64,000 nucleotides of DNA from positions 84,488 to 148,487 of the forward strand of contig JACRMS010000016.1 of NCBI GenBank assembly GCA_016214845.1, given 5' to 3'. Below, in pieces: positions 59,937 to 64,000 of this stretch. This DNA comes from Nitrospirota bacterium. GTDB taxonomy: Bacteria; Nitrospirota; Thermodesulfovibrionia; UBA6902. The notes beneath the pieces were generated by a model. It saw only the letters and a list, made by a program, of their open reading frames with translations. It ran no database searches and had not been told where the DNA came from. Position 1 is the stretch's first letter. Every line of letters starts with the position of its first letter. The position numbers and the translations under genes were made by a program.

Positions 59937-60452
59937 ATGATCAAGGTTGCGATACTGACATTAAGCGATAAAGGCTCAAGAGGCGAGCGGGAAGACACGA
60001 GCGGGCCGGCTATCGAAAGGATGATGAAGAAGATCGGCGCAAAAGTTGTCAGCTCTGATATCCTCCCGGATGAAAAGGCATTGATAAAGAAAAAACTTCT
60101 TTCCTTATGCAATAAGGTTGACCTTATCCTCACCACCGGCGGCACGGGTGTATCACCGCGTGACGTGACTCCTGAGGTGACCCGTGAAGTCATTCAGCGG
60201 GAGATACCGGGCATTGCCGAGGCAATGCGTTACAAGGGATTGAAGAAGACCCCCTTTGCAATGCTTTCTCGGTCCGTTGCAGGTGTCAGGGGGAAGACCC
60301 TGATAATAAATCTTCCTGGAAGCCCGTCGGCGGTAAAAGAAAATCTGTCGGTGGTCCTTGACTGCCTCCCTCATGCAATTGAAAAGATCCAGGGATGTCA
60401 GAAAGATTGCGCAACCCACAGATTCCGGGGTAAGCCCGGAATGACAAAATAA
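59937..60452 (+). CDS. Molybdenum cofactor biosynthesis protein, MogA/MoaB family
   Basis: A 171-residue protein. It has KVAILTLSDKGSRGEREDTSGPAI, the nucleotide-type block LTTGGTGVSPRDVTPEVT, and INLPGSPSAVKENL near the end of the core. The family adenylates molybdopterin before molybdate insertion; MoaB and MogA cannot be told apart here. The core ends near residue 155; the last ~12 residues (ATHRFRGKPGMTK) and TAA are coded by a family H repeat. This would serve NapA, whose operon is 40 kb away. Confidence 0.9.
   Translation: MIKVAILTLSDKGSRGEREDTSGPAIERMMKKIGAKVVSSDILPDEKALIKKKLLSLCNKVDLILTTGGTGVSPRDVTPEVTREVIQREIPGIAEAMRYKGLKKTPFAMLSRSVAGVRGKTLIINLPGSPSAVKENLSVVLDCLPHAIEKIQGCQKDCATHRFRGKPGMTK
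60421..60446. repeat. GATTCCGGGGTAAGCCCGGA repeat (family H, copy 4)
   Basis: Inverted arms ATTCCGGG / CCCGGAAT with a 4-base centre overlap the 3-prime end of the MoaB/MogA gene and supply its last codons. Confidence 0.82.
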
Positions 60453-60475
60453 ATAATATCCGGTAAAATCTATTT

Positions 60476-61222
60476 ATGTCAAACGTAGGATACATAGGCG
60501 CTTTTCTCGGCGGGCTGCTCTCTTTTCTCTCGCCGTGCGTGCTGCCGCTTATCCCGTCGTACGTTTCCTATATCACCGGGATATCCTTTGAAGATTTCAA
60601 GACCGCAGACAAGGCATTCATAAGAAAACTTACGCTCATAAATTCCTCCGCGTTCGTGCTTGGCTTTTCCGTTGTGTTTATCCTGCTTGGAGTATCGTCA
60701 TCTTTTATCGGTTCTCTTTTCTCGTTCTACTATGACCAGATCAGGATAGTCGGCGGGATAATAATCATCTTCTTCGGACTGTACGTGATGGGAATCCTGA
60801 AACTCAACTTTCTTGCGTCGGACAAGAGGATCCACCTCAAGTCAAAACCTCGCGGGTATATGGGATCTTTTGTCGTCGGGCTTACCTTCGGCGCGGGATG
60901 GACGCCGTGCATCGGCCCGATACTTGGATCGATCCTGCTTATCGCGAGCACGTCAGGTTCCGCCATGTACGGCTTCAAGCTCCTGCTCGTATATTCCGCG
61001 GGACTCGCAATCCCATTTGTTACAACATCCCTTCTCATAAATACCTTCCTCAGCCATTTCAGGGCCATACAGAGCCGCATGAGAATAATAATGATCGTCA
61101 GCGGCCTGCTGCTGATCTCCTTCGGAATAATCCTCCTCACCGACTCCGTGCATCTGCTCCTGAGCATAGCGCCGGACCTGGGAGTGGAGAAATTGATCAC
61201 CCCATCGCATAAGGCCCGGTAA
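60476..61222 (+). CDS. ccdA: Cytochrome c biogenesis protein CcdA
   Basis: A 248-residue membrane protein with six predicted helices. The two redox cysteines are in LSFLSPCVLPLIPSYVSY and GAGWTPCIGPILGSIL, each followed by proline as in CcdA. It moves reducing equivalents from cytoplasmic thioredoxin to periplasmic apocytochrome-c reduction. It fits the many heme c proteins in this window. The ATG at 60476 has no strong ribosome binding site; 24 bp separate it from the MoaB/MogA stop. Confidence 0.92.
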   Translation: MSNVGYIGAFLGGLLSFLSPCVLPLIPSYVSYITGISFEDFKTADKAFIRKLTLINSSAFVLGFSVVFILLGVSSSFIGSLFSFYYDQIRIVGGIIIIFFGLYVMGILKLNFLASDKRIHLKSKPRGYMGSFVVGLTFGAGWTPCIGPILGSILLIASTSGSAMYGFKLLLVYSAGLAIPFVTTSLLINTFLSHFRAIQSRMRIIMIVSGLLLISFGIILLTDSVHLLLSIAPDLGVEKLITPSHKAR

Positions 61223-61275
61223 ATTCATTGGCCGCTTTTGACTTTTAGGGCGGAATTTCTGTATTTTACAATGTT

Positions 61276-61929
61276 ATGATTGATTTGCACACACACACAT
61301 TTCTCAGCGACGGGGTCCTTATTCCCTCGGAATTTATGCAGAGGGCTTACGCCGCGGGCTACACTGCGCTGGCGATCACCGACCACGTGGACCCGTCAAA
61401 TATGGACACTGTTGTGCCGAAGATCGTGGAGACAATCGAGGTCCTCAAAGAATATTTAAAAATAACTGTCATCCCCGGCGCGGAGATAACCCACGTGCCT
61501 GTCGGACTCATAGGGAAAATGGTTGAGAGGGCGCGCAAGCTCGGCGCGAAAATTGTGGTTGTGCACGGCGAGACCCTTGCCGAGCCTGTGGCCCCGGGAT
61601 CGAACAGGGCCGGGATAGAGGCAGGCGCTGACATACTTTCACATCCGGGGCTGATCAGCGTTGAGGATGCGATTAGGGCAAAGGAATTAGGAGTGGCCCT
61701 CGAAATAACCGCGAGAAAGGGACACAGCATCTCAAACGGCCATGTCGCAAAGGTCGCTATGGAGACGGGCGCTTCACTTGTGATAAATACGGACGCCCAT
61801 GCGCCTGAGGACCTTATCACCCTTGAGCGCGCAAAGATAATTCTGCGCGCAGCGGGCATTGCAGAGGAAAAGATAGATCAAGTTCTTGCAAATTCAAAAA
61901 AGCTTGTTGATAAAATTAGGAGGAATTAA
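61276..61929 (+). CDS. PHP-domain phosphatase (histidinol-phosphatase-like)
   Basis: A 217-residue PHP-fold protein. Metal ligands are visible: MIDLHTHTFLSDG (HTHT), AITDHVDPSN, PGAEI, the VVHGETL histidine, DILSHPG and VINTDAHAPEDL. The pattern fits histidinol-phosphatase-type PHP proteins, but other PHP phosphoesterases match equally well. It ends immediately before the next ATG (zero-bp gap), so they are probably cotranscribed. Confidence 0.85.
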   Translation: MIDLHTHTFLSDGVLIPSEFMQRAYAAGYTALAITDHVDPSNMDTVVPKIVETIEVLKEYLKITVIPGAEITHVPVGLIGKMVERARKLGAKIVVVHGETLAEPVAPGSNRAGIEAGADILSHPGLISVEDAIRAKELGVALEITARKGHSISNGHVAKVAMETGASLVINTDAHAPEDLITLERAKIILRAAGIAEEKIDQVLANSKKLVDKIRRN

Positions 61930-62682
61930 ATGCCAAAGATAATCAAGAAAAGACCTGCCAAGGCCAGGCCTGCCCAGGAGGATGAGGTAAAGCACGCCGC
62001 CTTACACGCGCTGGACGCCGTAAAGCAGAAGCAGAAACAGGTAATAACAATTGTGTCCGCAATCTTAGCTGTAGCCATATTATTTGTGGCCTTTAAGTTC
62101 TACTCATCATCGCAAAATGAAAAGGCCTATGCGCTTGAGAAAGAAGCGTACAACATTTATTACAACACCAAGTCTGATAAAACCACCCCTGAAATGGAAA
62201 GGTGGAAAAAGGCTGTGGACCTTTTCAAAAAATCCGTTGATGTGAAGGTGACCCCGACCGCGTTATATTACCTCGGCAACTGTTACTACAATCTTAATGA
62301 TAATGAAAACGCGATAAAGCAGTACAGTTTATTTATCAATAAATTCGGAGGCAATTACGAAATAGTGCCCCTTGTTTATCAGAAACTTGCGTCCGCTTAT
62401 TTTAAAACCGGCAAGAGCGACAAGGCCCTTGAGGCCCTCGGCAATCTTGCAAAAGTTAACGGCGGAATATTCAAGGATACAGCCCTGATGGCGGAAGCCA
62501 GATATTATGAAAGCACCGGGAATGCTGAAAAGGCAAAAGAAAGATACAAAACCGTAGCCGCTGAATTCCCGAATTCACCGTGGGGCGCTGAGGCCAATTC
62601 AAAGATCGCGGTAAATACGCAGGCCGCTCCGAAAGTTGAAACACAGCAGCAACCGCCCGCTGCCGGACCGGTCAAAAAATAA
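61930..62682 (+). CDS. Membrane-anchored TPR protein (YfgM-like)
   Basis: A 250-residue protein. The N-terminus is basic, followed by one membrane helix (VITIVSAILAVAILFVAFKF, residues 38-57). A periplasmic part with TPR-like helical repeats follows (ALYYLGNCYYNLNDNENAIKQY and similar at residues 105-215). The topology resembles YfgM, which helps substrates leave the Sec translocon. The C-terminus is proline- and glutamine-rich. The ATG follows the previous stop without a gap. Confidence 0.75.
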   Translation: MPKIIKKRPAKARPAQEDEVKHAALHALDAVKQKQKQVITIVSAILAVAILFVAFKFYSSSQNEKAYALEKEAYNIYYNTKSDKTTPEMERWKKAVDLFKKSVDVKVTPTALYYLGNCYYNLNDNENAIKQYSLFINKFGGNYEIVPLVYQKLASAYFKTGKSDKALEALGNLAKVNGGIFKDTALMAEARYYESTGNAEKAKERYKTVAAEFPNSPWGAEANSKIAVNTQAAPKVETQQQPPAAGPVKK

Positions 62683-62693
62683 CAGGCTGAAAA

Positions 62694-63488
62694 TTATTTG
62701 ATTACTTCATGCAGCTTTTCAGCCATTTGGGGATCAAGGGTTTTCAATATCTCATACTCCTTTGCGGCGGCGTCCTTCTGTTGCAAATTAAAATAAGAAA
62801 CCCCGAGATTGAAATGTACATCCGCCGCGTCAGGATTAATTGCCAAGGCCTTCTTGTAGGCATCAATTGCGTATTTATGCATCGCCAGTTTCCCGTAAGA
62901 TACGCCCATATTATAATATGCGTCGGCATTACGGGGTTTTATTATCAATGAGCTTTTATAAGACGATATTGCCTCTTTATACATTCCTGATTCGCTGTAG
63001 GAAATACCCAGATTATAATACGCGTCTGCGCTTTCCGGGTTAATTTTGATTACATTTTTATAAGCTTCCCGTTCCTCTTCGTTCATTCGTAATTTATTGT
63101 AGGTAATAGCGAGATTATTATACGCATTCACATAATCCGGTTTTATTTTTACTGCCTGCTTGAACGCCTCAACCGCCTCTTTATACATGCCCAATTCTAC
63201 ATATGCAGCTCCAATATCATTATGCGCATATGGGAAATCCGGTTTTAGCGCAATAACTTTTTTATAAGCTTCAATCGCCTCCTGATGTTTTCCTGATTTG
63301 CTTAATTCGTTGCCGCGATTGTAGAACATCACAGCCTTTTCAGCGTCACCGCCCTCAAGCGGTCCGATCTCCCGGCTGCTTGCGTGAGAGCTCCTTTCAA
63401 TGCCGGAATATGCAATGCCCGGGGAAAGGACCATCATAACTGCGAGAGTAAAAAAAGCAGGTATCTGTTTGATTGAATTTAAAATCAT
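62694..63488 (-). CDS. Exported TPR repeat protein
   Basis: A 264-residue protein with a signal peptide (AFFTLAVMMVLSPGIAYSG) and about six consecutive 34-residue TPR units of the pattern A-YKKVIALKPDFPYAHNDIG and AYKKALAINPDAADVHFNLG. Nearly the whole mature protein is TPR, a periplasmic scaffold for unknown partners. It converges on the YfgM-like gene with 11 bp between the stops. An AAGGAGG site before ATG 63488 fixes the start. Confidence 0.85.
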   Translation of the reverse strand: MILNSIKQIPAFFTLAVMMVLSPGIAYSGIERSSHASSREIGPLEGGDAEKAVMFYNRGNELSKSGKHQEAIEAYKKVIALKPDFPYAHNDIGAAYVELGMYKEAVEAFKQAVKIKPDYVNAYNNLAITYNKLRMNEEEREAYKNVIKINPESADAYYNLGISYSESGMYKEAISSYKSSLIIKPRNADAYYNMGVSYGKLAMHKYAIDAYKKALAINPDAADVHFNLGVSYFNLQQKDAAAKEYEILKTLDPQMAEKLHEVIK

Positions 63489-63580
63489 GTCTGCCTCCTT
63501 ATGCGGGCGAGTGTTTGCAGTTTGTAAGTTTAATTATTAAAGTATAGCAGAGCCGGGGTTTTAATTCCGTCAGCCAGTTG

Positions 63581-64000
63581 CTAAACGCTGTTGTACTGCT
63601 TCACATCAAGCTTTAATTTATCAAGCGCGTCAGGGTCGTAGTCTGAAAAAAGATGAGTGAAGACAGTGTTGTTTGTAAGAAGCGGATCTATGCCGTCATT
63701 AATTATTCCCATGCTCTTCAGTTCTTCCCAGCAGGATGTATGGGGAATCGGTGAGAATTCCGTGAGGTGGGTCCTCACGCCGGTCCCTTTCAGAAAGTCC
63801 ACTCCCTCGATGACCTCTTTAAGGCGCTGCCCCGGCATTCCGTACATGAGATAAGCGCCGATGTTCTCTTTTGTGAAGCCGTGCTTTTTCAAAATCCTTA
63901 CTGCGGAGACGAAACTCTCTGACGTGACCTTCCCTCCCGTCGTCGCCTGCCTGCCCTCGTTTATCGTCTCAAGCCCGAGGCGCAGCGTGGTGAAGCCTGA
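63581..64000 (-). CDS. Radical SAM protein, C-terminal part
   Basis: An open frame runs off the window end, so the gene starts beyond 64000. The 139 visible residues contain GFTTLRLGLETINEGRQATTGGK, with the LRLGLET motif of the radical SAM barrel, then YLMYGMPGQ and LTEFSPIPHTSCWEEL. These are typical of B12-binding-domain radical SAM enzymes. The CXXXCXXC cluster site is outside the window. Substrate unknown. Confidence 0.82.
   Translation of the reverse strand, partial: SGFTTLRLGLETINEGRQATTGGKVTSESFVSAVRILKKHGFTKENIGAYLMYGMPGQRLKEVIEGVDFLKGTGVRTHLTEFSPIPHTSCWEELKSMGIINDGIDPLLTNNTVFTHLFSDYDPDALDKLKLDVKQYNSV

Overview
The window comes from a Gram-negative, anaerobically respiring bacterium. 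It carries lipopolysaccharide heptosyltransferases, an O-antigen ligase and MsbA, many periplasmic c-type cytochromes, a Tat-exported nitrate reductase and CcdA. The mix of an epsilon-type nap operon, an octaheme HAO-like cytochrome and several dispersed palindrome families that read as VGAGFKPA-type peptides inside proteins points to Nitrospirota (Thermodesulfovibrionia-like). That assignment is inference, since no rRNA gene is present. I see no tRNA, rRNA, IS element, prophage or CRISPR array.

Layout. 1-2.3 kb: end of glgB, an ABC ATPase and a methyltransferase. 2.3-17.5 kb: mostly unlinked housekeeping genes (pirin, ppnP, recQ, an ABC-F protein, an ExeA-like ATPase, an RlmL-like methyltransferase, darP, an RhlE-like helicase, greB, a ferritin-like protein, YtxH, a glutaredoxin-like protein, a lipoprotein), with a 34-residue membrane microprotein at 17.4 kb. 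17.9-27.8 kb, all on the minus strand: a nitrogen-oxide respiration module. In transcription order it is a sensor kinase with a periplasmic c-heme motif, an OmpR-type regulator, then hao-like octaheme cytochrome, napA, napG, napH, napB and napD. A 358-bp control region lies between regulator and operon. It holds four TGTAAA repeats in helical phase, which suit an OmpR-family regulator. 27.9-34.7 kb: phospholipase C-like protein, argS, a membrane protein, tgt, a TIGR01777 oxidoreductase, a free-standing ThrRS-type editing domain and a nucleotide-sugar epimerase. 34.8-52.6 kb, plus strand: an envelope polysaccharide cluster with msbA, nine glycosyltransferases or relatives, a sugar kinase, a deacetylase, asnB, two GT9 heptosyltransferases and an O-antigen ligase. 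Many of its genes overlap by a few bases. 52.6-62.7 kb: DUF3108 protein, a short MetE-like protein, tmk-holB-ricT-metG, MOSC and MoaB/MogA (molybdenum cofactor), ccdA, a PHP phosphatase and TPR proteins. The window ends inside a radical SAM gene.

Functional links. NapGH would pass quinol electrons through NapB to NapA, making nitrite. The HAO-like cytochrome is a candidate for handling nitrite, hydroxylamine or NO. CcdA would support heme c assembly and MoaB/MogA the molybdopterin of NapA.

The most unusual signal is the repeats. At least ten families of short palindromes or paired inverted arms are scattered through the window. They fill nearly every gap of the nap operon. They also sit in frame inside argS (three times), tgt, asnB, holB, waaC and two glycosyltransferases, encode what looks like an entire signal peptide, and supply several protein C-termini. 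This resembles the Rickettsia palindromic elements in kind, but in an unrelated genome and with several families at once.
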